DNA of 64,000 nucleotides from Martinezella tropici. GTDB lineage: Bacteria > Pseudomonadota > Alphaproteobacteria > Rhizobiales > Rhizobiaceae. Shown piece after piece: positions 25,372 through 33,525 of this stretch. The stretch's first letter is position 1; the number at the start of each line of letters is the position of its first letter. Made by a program: the position numbers and the translations under genes. Below the pieces are notes generated by a model, which ran no database searches, was not told the origin of the DNA, and saw only the letters and a program-made list of their open reading frames with translations. The stretch is taken from assembly GCA_000799755.1 (NCBI GenBank), contig JUHI01000020.1:62001-126000 (forward strand), read 5' to 3'.

Positions 25372-27156
25372 TTAATCGAGCAGGGCGAGGATCGCGGTCG
25401 GGGCATCCTCGCCGCGTTCGGCAAGCTCCTCGAACTCGACGACTGCATTGATGTCGGCACCCATGGCGATGTTGGTGACGCGCTCGAGAATGAACTCGAT
25501 GACGACGGGAACCTGGTGTTCGCTCATGAGCTGCTGCGCCGTCGTGAAAGCCTCCTGGAACTCGTTCGCGCTGCGAACGCGGATCGCCTTGCAGCCGAGG
25601 CCTTCGGCAACTGCGACATGATCGACGCCATAGCCCGGCTCGGCATTGTCGGTGGCATTGATGTTGTCGAAGGCGAGGCTGACCTCGAAATCCATGTTGA
25701 AGCCGCGCTGGGCCTGGCGAATGAGACCGAGATAGGAATTGTTCACGACCACATGCAGGTAGGGAAGCTTATGCTGTGCGCCGACTGCAAGTTCCTCGAT
25801 GAGGAACTGGAAGTCGTAGTCGCCGGATAGGGCAACGATCGGGCGGTCCGGATCTGCGGCGCGCACGCCAAGAGCTGCCGGCAGCGTCCAGCCGAGTGGA
25901 CCGGCCTGGCCGCAATTGATCCAGTTGCGCGGCTTATAGACATGCAGGAATTGTGCGCCGGCGATCTGGCTAAGTCCGATCGTCGAAACGTAGCAGGTGT
26001 CGCGATCGAAAGCCTTGTTCATTTCCTCGTAGACGCGCTGAGGCTTCAAAGGCGTCTGGTCGAAATGCGTCTTGCGTAGCATGGTGCGCTTGCGCTCGCG
26101 GCATTCTTCCGCCCAGGCCGACCAGTCGCGCAGCTTGCCTGCAGTCTTCCATTCTGTGGCGACGTCGAGGAACAACTTCAGTGCGGCACCTGCATCCGAG
26201 ACGATGCCGAAATCCGGAGCGAAGACACGGCCGATCTGCGTCGGCTCGATATCGACATGCACGAAGGTGCGGCCCTCGGTATAGGTCGGAACGTTGCCGG
26301 TATGGCGATTGGCCCAGCGATTGCCGATGCCGAGAACGAAATCGGAGGCAAGCAGCGTGGCATTGCCGTAGCGATGCGAGGTCTGCAGCCCGCACATGCC
26401 GGCCATCAGCGGATGATCGTCCGGGATTGTGCCCCAGCCCATCAGGGTCGGGATGACCGGAACGCCGGTGATCTCCGCGAACTCGACCAGCAGGTCGGAA
26501 GCATCGGCATTGATGATGCCGCCGCCGGCAACGATCAATGGCCGCTCAGCTGCGTTCAGCATGGCGAGAGCTTTTTCCGCCTGTGCCCGCGTTGCCGATG
26601 GCTTGTAGGGTTCGAGCGAGGCGTAGGTCTCGATGTCGAACTCGATCTCGGCGACCTGGACGTCAACAGGCAGATCGATGAGGACCGGGCCAGGGCGACC
26701 GGAGCGCATTGTATGGAATGCCTTTTGGAAGACATAAGGGACGAGCGCCGGTTCCATGACGGTAACGGCCCATTTGGTGACCGGGGCAGCGATCTTGGCG
26801 ATATCGACAGCCTGGAAATCTTCCTTGTCGAGGCGGGCGCGTGGCGCCTGGCCGGTTATGCAGAGGATCGGGATCGAGTCTGCCGAGGCCGAATAAAGGC
26901 CGGTGATCATGTCGGTGCCGGCAGGCCCTGACGTTCCGATGCAGACGCCGATATTGCCCGCGCGGGCGCGGGTATAGCCCTCGGCCATATGGCTTGCGCC
27001 CTCGACGTGACGGGCAAGCACATGGCGGATCGAGCCGCGCGCTTTCATCGCCGAGTAGAAGGGGTTGATCGCTGCACCTGGAACGCCGAAGGCGCAATTG
27101 ATGCCTTCCTTCTCCAGAACCAGCACTGCAGCATCGACTGCTCGCATCTTCGCCAT
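25372..27156 (-). CDS. gcl: Glyoxylate carboligase (tartronate-semialdehyde synthase)
   Basis: The product is 594 aa, almost identical in length to the E. coli enzyme. The ATG at 27156 is preceded by GGAGGAATTCCC; an upstream extension of 12 codons lacks such a site. It is a ThDP- and FAD-dependent enzyme that joins two glyoxylates and releases CO2. The N-terminal RHVEGASHMAEGY carries Val where most ThDP enzymes have the activating glutamate, a known trait of Gcl. The C-terminal ThDP motif is GDYDFQFLIEELAVGAQHKL followed by NNSYLGL. First gene of the gcl-hyi-glxR-glycerate kinase operon and divergent from an IclR regulator, with candidate operator repeats in the shared 185-bp spacer. Confidence 0.97.
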   Translation of the reverse strand: MAKMRAVDAAVLVLEKEGINCAFGVPGAAINPFYSAMKARGSIRHVLARHVEGASHMAEGYTRARAGNIGVCIGTSGPAGTDMITGLYSASADSIPILCITGQAPRARLDKEDFQAVDIAKIAAPVTKWAVTVMEPALVPYVFQKAFHTMRSGRPGPVLIDLPVDVQVAEIEFDIETYASLEPYKPSATRAQAEKALAMLNAAERPLIVAGGGIINADASDLLVEFAEITGVPVIPTLMGWGTIPDDHPLMAGMCGLQTSHRYGNATLLASDFVLGIGNRWANRHTGNVPTYTEGRTFVHVDIEPTQIGRVFAPDFGIVSDAGAALKLFLDVATEWKTAGKLRDWSAWAEECRERKRTMLRKTHFDQTPLKPQRVYEEMNKAFDRDTCYVSTIGLSQIAGAQFLHVYKPRNWINCGQAGPLGWTLPAALGVRAADPDRPIVALSGDYDFQFLIEELAVGAQHKLPYLHVVVNNSYLGLIRQAQRGFNMDFEVSLAFDNINATDNAEPGYGVDHVAVAEGLGCKAIRVRSANEFQEAFTTAQQLMSEHQVPVVIEFILERVTNIAMGADINAVVEFEELAERGEDAPTAILALLD

Positions 27157-27216
27157 GGGAATTCCTCCGTTTCTGGATCGAAGGTATCGCATGTACCACC
27201 AAGCGCAATCATAAAA

Positions 27217-27254
27217 TGGAAATCAATCCCATTCTGTGGAAATAAACATTTTCA
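27217..27254. promoter_or_regulatory. Candidate IclR-family operator repeats between gcl and the regulator
   Basis: Positions 27217-27231 read TGGAAATCAATCCCA, which agrees with the IclR box TGGAAATNATTTCCA at 12 of 14 defined positions. The half-site TGGAAAT is repeated exactly at 27237-27243, 20 bp (two helical turns) further on, and is followed by ATTTTCA at 27248-27254, a near match to the opposite half-site. The site lies in the divergent promoter region of gcl and the IclR-type gene. Binding is inferred, not shown. Confidence 0.55.
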
Positions 27255-27341
27255 ACAAAACTGGAACAATCGAAGCGAAGCGGATATGTCATGAAGCCAA
27301 AGCAGGCGGCGTCAAATGGCGTGGCGCGGGTTTGATCGGGA

Positions 27342-28178
27342 ATGGGCATCGTGGCGGAAAATCGGGAAAAGACGAGGGGCAGGCCGGGCCGGAAGCCGGC
27401 GGAGAATGCTGCAGCCTCGTCCGTACAGGTGCTCGATCGCAGTTTGAAGCTGCTGGAGCTGGTGGCCGAAGCCGACGGCGCTGTCTTGACTGACCTTGCA
27501 GATCAATCAGCCATGGCACCTTCCACCGTGCACCGACTACTGACCTCTCTAGCCCAGCACGGCATGGTCGCGCATGACAGCGAAACCGGCGCCTGGACGA
27601 TCGGGGTCAAAGCCTTCGAGATCGGAACGGCCTATTTACGCTTCCGCAAGCTCGGCACGATCAGCCGGCCTTTCCTCAAACAACTGATGGAGGCATCTGG
27701 CGAGACCGCCAACATCGCCATCGAGGAGGATGGCGATGTCGTCTTCATCTCCCAAGCGGAAAGTCATGCGCCGATGCGTGCCTTCTTCCGCCCCGGAAGG
27801 CGCGGACCGATCCATGCTTCGGGGATCGGCAAGGCGATCCTTTCCACATGGGCGAACAGCCAGATCGAGGCCTTGCTCGGGGGCCGTTCGCTGCAGCATT
27901 TCACTGATAAGACCCGCGACACGTTGCCCATGCTGATCAGGGATATGGATGAGATCCGCTCGCGCGGCTGGTCGATCGATGACGAGGAACACACGCTCGG
28001 CATGCGGTGCGTGGCGGCGCCGATCTTCAACGAGTATGGCGAGGCCATTGCCGGCATCTCGATTTCAGGGCCGGCCGTGCGGCTGCCGGACGAAAAGGTC
28101 GCTGCCCTTGGCCCGATTGTGCGGACGGCAGCGGAAGAATTGACGAAGGTGATGGGCGGACGGATGAAGCGAAGCTGA
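27342..28178 (+). CDS. IclR family regulator of the glyoxylate operon
   Basis: The product is 278 aa. A basic leader (GRPGRKPAEN) precedes the winged helix-turn-helix (about residues 28-90, with SAMAPSTVHRLLTSLAQHGMV), followed by the IclR effector domain (about 100-270) with the family pattern IHASGIGKAILS, then GMRCVAAPIFNEYGEAIAGISISGP. Family members such as AllR/GclR repress gcl operons and respond to glyoxylate or allantoin-related signals; that role is inferred from the divergent position. The ATG at 27342 is used; a GTG three codons later is possible. Confidence 0.92.
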   Translation: MGIVAENREKTRGRPGRKPAENAAASSVQVLDRSLKLLELVAEADGAVLTDLADQSAMAPSTVHRLLTSLAQHGMVAHDSETGAWTIGVKAFEIGTAYLRFRKLGTISRPFLKQLMEASGETANIAIEEDGDVVFISQAESHAPMRAFFRPGRRGPIHASGIGKAILSTWANSQIEALLGGRSLQHFTDKTRDTLPMLIRDMDEIRSRGWSIDDEEHTLGMRCVAAPIFNEYGEAIAGISISGPAVRLPDEKVAALGPIVRTAAEELTKVMGGRMKRS

Positions 28179-28240
28179 ACGCCTTCGCCGCCATCTCCTA
28201 TCCGGAAACGACGGCGTCGACAGTCCACCGCACAAGTGGC

Positions 28241-29587
28241 TCAGGCGAGCTGCAATTGCTCGCGTGCGATCGTGTCCGCCTTCTTGACCTTGGTCTTCAT
28301 TGCCTTGCCGGCGACGTAGACTTCTGTAACGCAGCGATCGTCGCCCATGGTCTGCAGGATGAAGAGTTCTTCGGCCAATGAGGTCGCGGTGCGCATGCGG
28401 AATTCCATGGCCGACTTGGCGCTGGAATCAAGCACGACAATATCGGCATCAGCACCCGCCTGCAGCGAGCCGATCTGATTTTCGAGACCGAGCGCCAGCG
28501 CGTTGCCGCGTGTCATGCGATAGAAGGAGTTGAACGGCGTCAGCCTCTGCCCCTGCAGGTGCAGCACCTTGTAGGCCTCATCCATGGTTTCCAGCATCGA
28601 GAAGCTGGTGCCGGCGCCGACGTCAGTCGCAACCGACCAACGCGCTCCAAGCCTGTCGAATTGCGCGGCGTTGAAGAGCCCGGAGCCGAGGAAGAGGTTC
28701 GAGGTCGGGCAGAAGACACCGACCGCGCCGGTTTCCGCCAACACCGCCACTTCCCGTTCGCTCATATGGATGCAATGGCCGAGCAGCATGCGGTCGTTCA
28801 GCAGGTCATAGCGAGCATAGATATCCGTATAGTCCTTCGCCTCGGGATAGAGAGAGGTGGCAAAGGCGATCTCGTCCCGATTCTCGGAGAGATGTGTCTG
28901 GACGTAGCAATCCGGATGCTCCGCGACGAGCGCCTTGCTCATCTCCATCTGCTCCGGTGTCGAGGTGATGGCAAAGCGCGGGCTGATGGCATAATGCGCG
29001 CGGCCGCGGCCGTGCCATTTCGCAATCAGCTGCTTGGTTTCGTCATAGCCGCGCTGTGGCGTGTCGCGCAGCGCGTCCGGCGCATTGCGATCCATCATTA
29101 CCTTGCCGCCGATCATGCACATGCCGCGCGCCTCGGCAGCCGCAAAATAGGCGTTGACGCTTTCGGGATGTACCGAGCAATAAGCAACCGCCGTCGTGGT
29201 GCCGTTCGACAGCAGCAGTTCGTCCATGAAGCGGTCCGCCACTTCGGCTGCGTGCGCGGCGCGGGAGAATTTCTGCTCCTCGACGAAAATATAGGTGTTC
29301 AGCCATTCAAGCAGCTGGGCGCCGTAGGAAGCGATCGCCTGCGTCTGCGGGAAATGAAGGTGTGTGTCGATCAGACCGGGCAGGATGAGGTTCGGGCGGT
29401 GGTCGGCGATCGCGACACCGGCATCTGCCAGCTTGCGAATGTCATTGTACAGACCGATGTCCACGATCTTGCCGTCACGGACGAAGATCGCGCCGTCCTC
29501 GATATAGCGATAGGACGCTGTATCGTCGATCCCTTGCGGTTCGGCAAGGAAGGTGAGCACACGGCCACGGATCAGGACTTCACTCAT
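28241..29587 (-). CDS. guaD: Guanine deaminase
   Basis: The product is 448 aa, an amidohydrolase-fold enzyme converting guanine to xanthine plus ammonia. The metal-binding DTHLHFPQTQ motif followed by GAQLLEWLNTYIFVEE is diagnostic for guanine deaminase. Further zinc ligands appear in QTHLSEN, LGHCIHM and the ATDVGAGTSFSMLETM segment. Its ATG overlaps the puuD stop by 4 bp (ATGA), so the two are translationally coupled, with puuD first. It feeds xanthine to the xdhABC enzyme encoded further right. Cytosolic. Confidence 0.96.
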   Translation of the reverse strand: MSEVLIRGRVLTFLAEPQGIDDTASYRYIEDGAIFVRDGKIVDIGLYNDIRKLADAGVAIADHRPNLILPGLIDTHLHFPQTQAIASYGAQLLEWLNTYIFVEEQKFSRAAHAAEVADRFMDELLLSNGTTTAVAYCSVHPESVNAYFAAAEARGMCMIGGKVMMDRNAPDALRDTPQRGYDETKQLIAKWHGRGRAHYAISPRFAITSTPEQMEMSKALVAEHPDCYVQTHLSENRDEIAFATSLYPEAKDYTDIYARYDLLNDRMLLGHCIHMSEREVAVLAETGAVGVFCPTSNLFLGSGLFNAAQFDRLGARWSVATDVGAGTSFSMLETMDEAYKVLHLQGQRLTPFNSFYRMTRGNALALGLENQIGSLQAGADADIVVLDSSAKSAMEFRMRTATSLAEELFILQTMGDDRCVTEVYVAGKAMKTKVKKADTIAREQLQLA

Positions 29588-30822
29588 TGGGTCTTCTCCC
29601 CATTGATGGCACTTTCGTACCAGGAGACGAGCAGTCGGCGCTCCTCGTCGGTAATGTGCGAGGCATTGGCCGGAGGCATGGCGTGGCTGCGGCCGGCCTG
29701 CAGGTAGATCTCGCGCGCATGGGCGGCGATATCGCGGTCAGTCTCGAAGACGACGCCCTTGGGAGGGGCGATAATGCCATCCCAGCTCGGCTCCTTCGCA
29801 TGGCACATGGAACAGCGTCCCATGATCGTATCGCGAACCTTCGGGAAGGCCTGCGCCGTAACGAAGGGCTGCTGGGTCGCGGAGATCTTCGTTGTCGGTT
29901 CGCCCGTCAGGATCTTCGGCACCGTGGAAAGCCACATGATGATGATGAAGAGGATGACGGTGATCAGCCAGGTCCAGGTCGGATTGCCGGCATTGGCATG
30001 GCGGGTGTTGAACCAGTGGCGGATCGTGACGCCCATCAGGAAAACGAGCGAGGCGATGATCCAGTTGAACTGCGTGCCGAACGCCAGCGGATAATGGTTC
30101 GACAGCATCAGGAACAACACGGGCAGCGTCAGGTAGTTGTTGTGTGTCGAACGCTGTTTGGCGATCCGGCCGTATTTCGGATCGGGCTTGCGGCCGGCGA
30201 TCAGGTCGGCAACGACGATCTTCTGGTTCGGAATGATGATGAAGAAGACGTTGGCCGACATGATTGTCGCGGTGAAGGCGCCGAGATGCAGGAAGGCGGC
30301 GCGGCCGGTGAAGAGGTGCGTATAACCCCAGGCCACCGCGACCAGTATGAAATAGAGCGCGACCATCAGGCGTGTATTGTCGTTGCCGAAGGGCGACTTG
30401 CAGATCAGATCGTACATGATCCAGCCGCCCGCGATCGAGCAGAGCGAAATTGCGATCGCCACCGGCTTGGAAACGTCAAGGACGGCCGGGTCGATCATGT
30501 AGAGGTCGGCGCCGGCATAGTAGACGAGGCAGAGCATGCCGAAGCCCGAAAGCCAGGTGACATAGCTCTCCCATTTGAACCAGACGAGATGCTCCGGCAT
30601 ATTGGCCGGCGCCACCAGATATTTCTGGATGTGGTAGAAGCCGCCGCCATGGACCTGCCATTCCTCGCCATAGGCGCCCGGCGGCAGTTGCGGGTGTTTC
30701 TTCAGGCCCAGGTCGAGGGCGACGAAATAGAATGAGGAACCGATCCAGGCGATTGCCGTGATCACGTGCAGCCAGCGGACGGCGAAGGTTATCCAGTCCC
30801 AGGCGATGGCATATTCGTACAT
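29584..30822 (-). CDS. puuD: Urate hydroxylase PuuD, membrane-bound, with C-terminal cytochrome c domain
   Basis: The product is 412 aa. About eight hydrophobic segments span residues 10-302. The C-terminal 100 residues form a c-type cytochrome domain with Cys337-Ser-Met-Cys-His341 and a likely axial Met382. PuuD-type enzymes oxidise urate to 5-hydroxyisourate and pass electrons to the respiratory chain instead of making hydrogen peroxide, as soluble uricase does. The N-terminal ITFAVRWLHVITAIAWIGSSFYF is typical of the family. It is the first gene of a puuD-guaD unit and divergent from a LysR regulator, with an inverted repeat in the 142-bp spacer. Confidence 0.95.
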   Translation of the reverse strand: MYEYAIAWDWITFAVRWLHVITAIAWIGSSFYFVALDLGLKKHPQLPPGAYGEEWQVHGGGFYHIQKYLVAPANMPEHLVWFKWESYVTWLSGFGMLCLVYYAGADLYMIDPAVLDVSKPVAIAISLCSIAGGWIMYDLICKSPFGNDNTRLMVALYFILVAVAWGYTHLFTGRAAFLHLGAFTATIMSANVFFIIIPNQKIVVADLIAGRKPDPKYGRIAKQRSTHNNYLTLPVLFLMLSNHYPLAFGTQFNWIIASLVFLMGVTIRHWFNTRHANAGNPTWTWLITVILFIIIMWLSTVPKILTGEPTTKISATQQPFVTAQAFPKVRDTIMGRCSMCHAKEPSWDGIIAPPKGVVFETDRDIAAHAREIYLQAGRSHAMPPANASHITDEERRLLVSWYESAINGEKTQ

Positions 30823-30865
30823 GGGAACTCCCTCCCGATCTTCATGGGATTGTTTGCCATCGCTC

Positions 30866-30881
30866 GATTTTCTCGAAAATC
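30866..30881. promoter_or_regulatory. Inverted repeat in the puuD/lysR divergent promoter
   Basis: GATTTTC and its reverse complement GAAAATC are separated by 2 bp at 30866-30881, 44 bp upstream of the puuD start codon and 83 bp upstream of the LysR gene. Its placement suits an operator; binding by the adjacent LysR protein is inference. Confidence 0.4.
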
Positions 30882-30964
30882 CCGGTTAATCCACCAACAC
30901 TTTCAAAAAAATCTATAAGATCACCCCCGCTTTGCTCCGCACGGCAATGTGGTAGAAAGAGACC

Positions 30965-31903
30965 ATGTCCTATCTTGATAATGTCCGTGTCTTCGTTCGC
31001 GTGGTCGAACTCGGTACTCTCTCTGCGGCGGGGCGCGACCAGCGCGTCACGCCCGCGGTTGCGAGCAATCGTATCAAGGAGCTCGAGCGCCATCTGGGCG
31101 TGCGTCTCTTCAATCGCACGACGCGTAAGCTGTCGCCGACGGAGCACGGCCGCGTCTTCTACGAAAAGGCCGTGAAGATTATCGAGGCTGTCAATGAGGC
31201 GGAGGCGGCGATCGCCGATCTCTCACGCAATCCGAAGGGGTCGCTGAGAATCACGGCGCCGCTCGGCATCGGCCGGCGGTTGATCGCCTCTGGCATTCCG
31301 GAGTTTCACGACAAGTACCCGGATATCGAGGTGCGCGTGCGCCTATCCGACCACAATGTCGATATCCTGGCCGAAGGCGTCGATGTCGCCTTCAAGCTCG
31401 GGGTGCTGGAAGATTCTAACCTGCGCATGCGCGGCATCCTCAACTGCGAACGTGTGCTTTGCGCTTCTCCGGCCTATCTCGCGCGCCGCGGCGCGCCGGC
31501 GGATGCCGATGCCTTGATTGCCGACAAACACGACTGTCTTTTGCTGCGCTATCCCGGATCGAAGGAATATTACTGGACGCTGATGACGGCGGAAGGACCG
31601 CGCAAATTCGAGGTTGCCGGCCCCTATGACAGCGACGACGGCGACGTGCTCACCCAATGGGCACTGGAAGACCGCGGCATCATCAACAAGCCGTTGTTCG
31701 AGGTGAAGGCCTATCTGAAGGACGGCAGGCTGACGGAGATCCTGAAGGAGAGCCCACCGGCACCGATCCAGCTCGCCGCCATCTATCCCCACAAGCGTTT
31801 CCAGGACCCGAAGGTGCGGCTGATGATCGATTTCATGGCGGAGCGCTGTCAGCGGCTCATCGGCAAACTGCTTGAAGACGTGCCGGCGGCCACAGCTTCG
31901 TGA
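30965..31903 (+). CDS. LysR family regulator in the purine catabolism cluster
   Basis: The product is 312 aa. The N-terminal helix-turn-helix reads GTLSAAGRDQRVTPAVASNRIKELE in the usual position (residues 17-41), followed by RLFNRTTRKLSPTEHG, as in the CrgA-like LysR branch. The C-terminal substrate-binding domain spans about 90-300. It stands between the divergent puuD-guaD unit and the convergent xdh operon, so it may respond to a purine such as xanthine or urate. No ligand specificity can be read from the sequence. Confidence 0.9.
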   Translation: MSYLDNVRVFVRVVELGTLSAAGRDQRVTPAVASNRIKELERHLGVRLFNRTTRKLSPTEHGRVFYEKAVKIIEAVNEAEAAIADLSRNPKGSLRITAPLGIGRRLIASGIPEFHDKYPDIEVRVRLSDHNVDILAEGVDVAFKLGVLEDSNLRMRGILNCERVLCASPAYLARRGAPADADALIADKHDCLLLRYPGSKEYYWTLMTAEGPRKFEVAGPYDSDDGDVLTQWALEDRGIINKPLFEVKAYLKDGRLTEILKESPPAPIQLAAIYPHKRFQDPKVRLMIDFMAERCQRLIGKLLEDVPAATAS

Positions 31904-31952
31904 CTTGAAGGTCACAGGTTGATCTCCCCTTGAATCACGCCAGCGAACACAT

Positions 31953-31974
31953 ATATGACTACCGGTAGTCATAT
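31953..31974. promoter_or_regulatory. Perfect 22-bp palindrome, probable toxin-antitoxin operator
   Basis: The half-site ATATGACTACC (31953-31963) is followed directly by its exact reverse complement (31964-31974). It ends just before the ribosome-binding site GGAG and 11 bp before the antitoxin ATG at 31986. This is the position where Phd/YefM antitoxins repress their own operons. The palindrome is plain in the sequence; the binding protein is inferred. Confidence 0.7.
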
Positions 31975-31985
31975 GGAGCGGCGAC

Positions 31986-32237
31986 ATGAAGGAAATCCAG
32001 CTCAAGGATGCAAAGGCGACGCTTTCGGCCGTGGTCGATCAAGCCGTGGCCGGTGAACCGACCGTGATCACCCGTCATGGCCGAAAGGAAGTCGTGCTGG
32101 TTTCCTTCGAGGAATGGCAGCGTGTTTCTAGAGTGCCTGATTTTGCCGATCTGCTTTTGGCTTTTCCCGGCGAGGCAACAGATATTCCCGAGCGATCGCG
32201 AAAGCCCGCACGCTCGTTGCGTGAAGACGGCTTCTGA
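31986..32237 (+). CDS. Antitoxin, Phd/YefM family
   Basis: The product is 83 aa. The N-terminal part MKEIQLKDAKATLSAVVDQA, followed by GEPTVITRHGRKEVVLVSFEEW, is the Phd/YefM DNA-binding fold. The last 30 residues, rich in Pro/Arg/Asp, form the toxin-binding tail. The partner toxin starts 2 bp after its stop. A palindromic operator precedes it. The pair interrupts an otherwise purine-specific gene block, which suggests a horizontally acquired cassette. Confidence 0.93.
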   Translation: MKEIQLKDAKATLSAVVDQAVAGEPTVITRHGRKEVVLVSFEEWQRVSRVPDFADLLLAFPGEATDIPERSRKPARSLREDGF

Positions 32238-32239
32238 TC

Positions 32240-32680
32240 TTGTATCTTCTGGACACCAATATCGTGTCGGCCAATGCGCCGACCAAGCGTCACATCGGCG
32301 TTGACGCATTCGCGAGCTGGATGCGTACGAATAGCGACCGGCTCTATCTCTCGGCAATCACCATTGCCGAGATCGAGGCAGGCATCGCCAAAGCGCTGAG
32401 AATCGAGGCGACGACGAAAGCGGAGCAGTTGCGACGCTGGCTCGCGGCGGTGGAGCATTTCTATGCCGGCCGTATCCTGCCGTTCGGCCTCGAAGAGGCG
32501 AGACAGGCCGGTCAGATACTTGACCGGGCGCGTGCTCACGACCCTGGCTTCGAGGATATCGCCATTGCCGCGACTGCCGCCGCGCACGGCCTCACGGTTC
32601 TGACGGCCAATGAGCGCCATTTCGAGCCGCTTGGCGTGCCGTTCGCCAATCCTCTGAAACAGTTGCCCGCTATCCGATAA
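32240..32680 (+). CDS. vapC: PIN-domain toxin, VapC family
   Basis: The product is 146 aa, starting at a TTG that directly precedes the essential first acidic residue (LYLLDTNIVS), so no later start could give a working PIN domain. Acidic active-site residues are visible as Asp5 in LLDTN, Glu in TIAEIEAGI, Asp in GFEDIAIAATA and the closing LTANERHF. VapC toxins are Mg-dependent RNases that cut tRNA or rRNA. The gene ends 11 bp inside the 3' end of the convergent xdhC, so the two share their final codons on opposite strands. Confidence 0.93.
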   Translation: MYLLDTNIVSANAPTKRHIGVDAFASWMRTNSDRLYLSAITIAEIEAGIAKALRIEATTKAEQLRRWLAAVEHFYAGRILPFGLEEARQAGQILDRARAHDPGFEDIAIAATAAAHGLTVLTANERHFEPLGVPFANPLKQLPAIR

Positions 32681-33521
32681 CAGGTTTTGCCTTGATTGGC
32701 TGCTCTGCGGCCGTCCAGGTCAGCGCCGCCGTCATGATCTCGGCGGCGGCAAGCGTTGCGATGACGGCCGGGCGTTTGTCTTTCACAGCCGTCCCGCCGA
32801 TCGGGCAGATCAGGCGTTCGAAAAGGTCCGCCTGGCCGGTTTCGCGCGACAGCCAGTTGCGGAAGGTGGCGCGCTTCGTCTTGGACCCGATCATGCCGAC
32901 ATAGGCGGCATCCGCGCGCTTGAGCGCTTCGGCGGTGATCAGGAAATCGAGTGCGTGGTCATGGGTGAGGATCACGAAGCTGCTGCCAGCAGGCGCGTCG
33001 CGCACCACGGCCTCCGGCATGGCGGTCAGGCAAGTCTCGATGCGCGGCACATTGGAGGCAATCAGTTCCTCTTCGCGCGTATCGACAAGCACGACACGCA
33101 GCGGCGCGAGCGACAGCGCCATGGCAAGCGCATCGCCGACATGGCCCGCCCCGAAAACATAGACATGCGGCCGCGCCGCCATTTCCCGGTCGCTGCGGGC
33201 GACGAGCTCGTTTGCAAGCTCTGAATTGAGCGCCGTGAAGGCAAGACCCACCCGGCCGCCGCAGCATTGGCCGATCTCCGGTCCGAGCGGCACGTTCATC
33301 GGTTCCGCCGCAAGGCCGGAACGCAGTGCCCGGCGCGACTGGTCGATTGCCATATATTCGAGCGTTCCGCCGCCGATGGTCGCAAAGATCGCCCGTTCGG
33401 ACACCAGCATCCAGGCGTCGGTGTCACGCGGCGCCGAGCCCGCGACCCCGGTGACCTCGACCAGTATCGACGCCGGCTCGCGGCGCAGGAAATCCCGGAT
33501 ATCTTCACGGGCGGCAGGCAT
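32670..33521 (-). CDS. xdhC: Xanthine dehydrogenase accessory protein XdhC
   Basis: The product is 283 aa. XdhC binds and sulfurates the molybdenum cofactor and inserts it into XdhB. The N-terminal CoxI-like domain contains EVTGVAGSAPRDTDAWMLV and GGGTLEYMAI, and the PEIGQCCGGRVGL cysteine pair. The C-terminal Rossmann domain has VYVFGAGHVGDALA and AYVGMIGSKTKRATF. It starts 4 bp after the xdhB stop and is the last gene of the uraH-xdhA-xdhB-xdhC operon. Confidence 0.95.
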   Translation of the reverse strand: MPAAREDIRDFLRREPASILVEVTGVAGSAPRDTDAWMLVSERAIFATIGGGTLEYMAIDQSRRALRSGLAAEPMNVPLGPEIGQCCGGRVGLAFTALNSELANELVARSDREMAARPHVYVFGAGHVGDALAMALSLAPLRVVLVDTREEELIASNVPRIETCLTAMPEAVVRDAPAGSSFVILTHDHALDFLITAEALKRADAAYVGMIGSKTKRATFRNWLSRETGQADLFERLICPIGGTAVKDKRPAVIATLAAAEIMTAALTWTAAEQPIKAKPVIG

Positions 33522-33525
33522 GACC

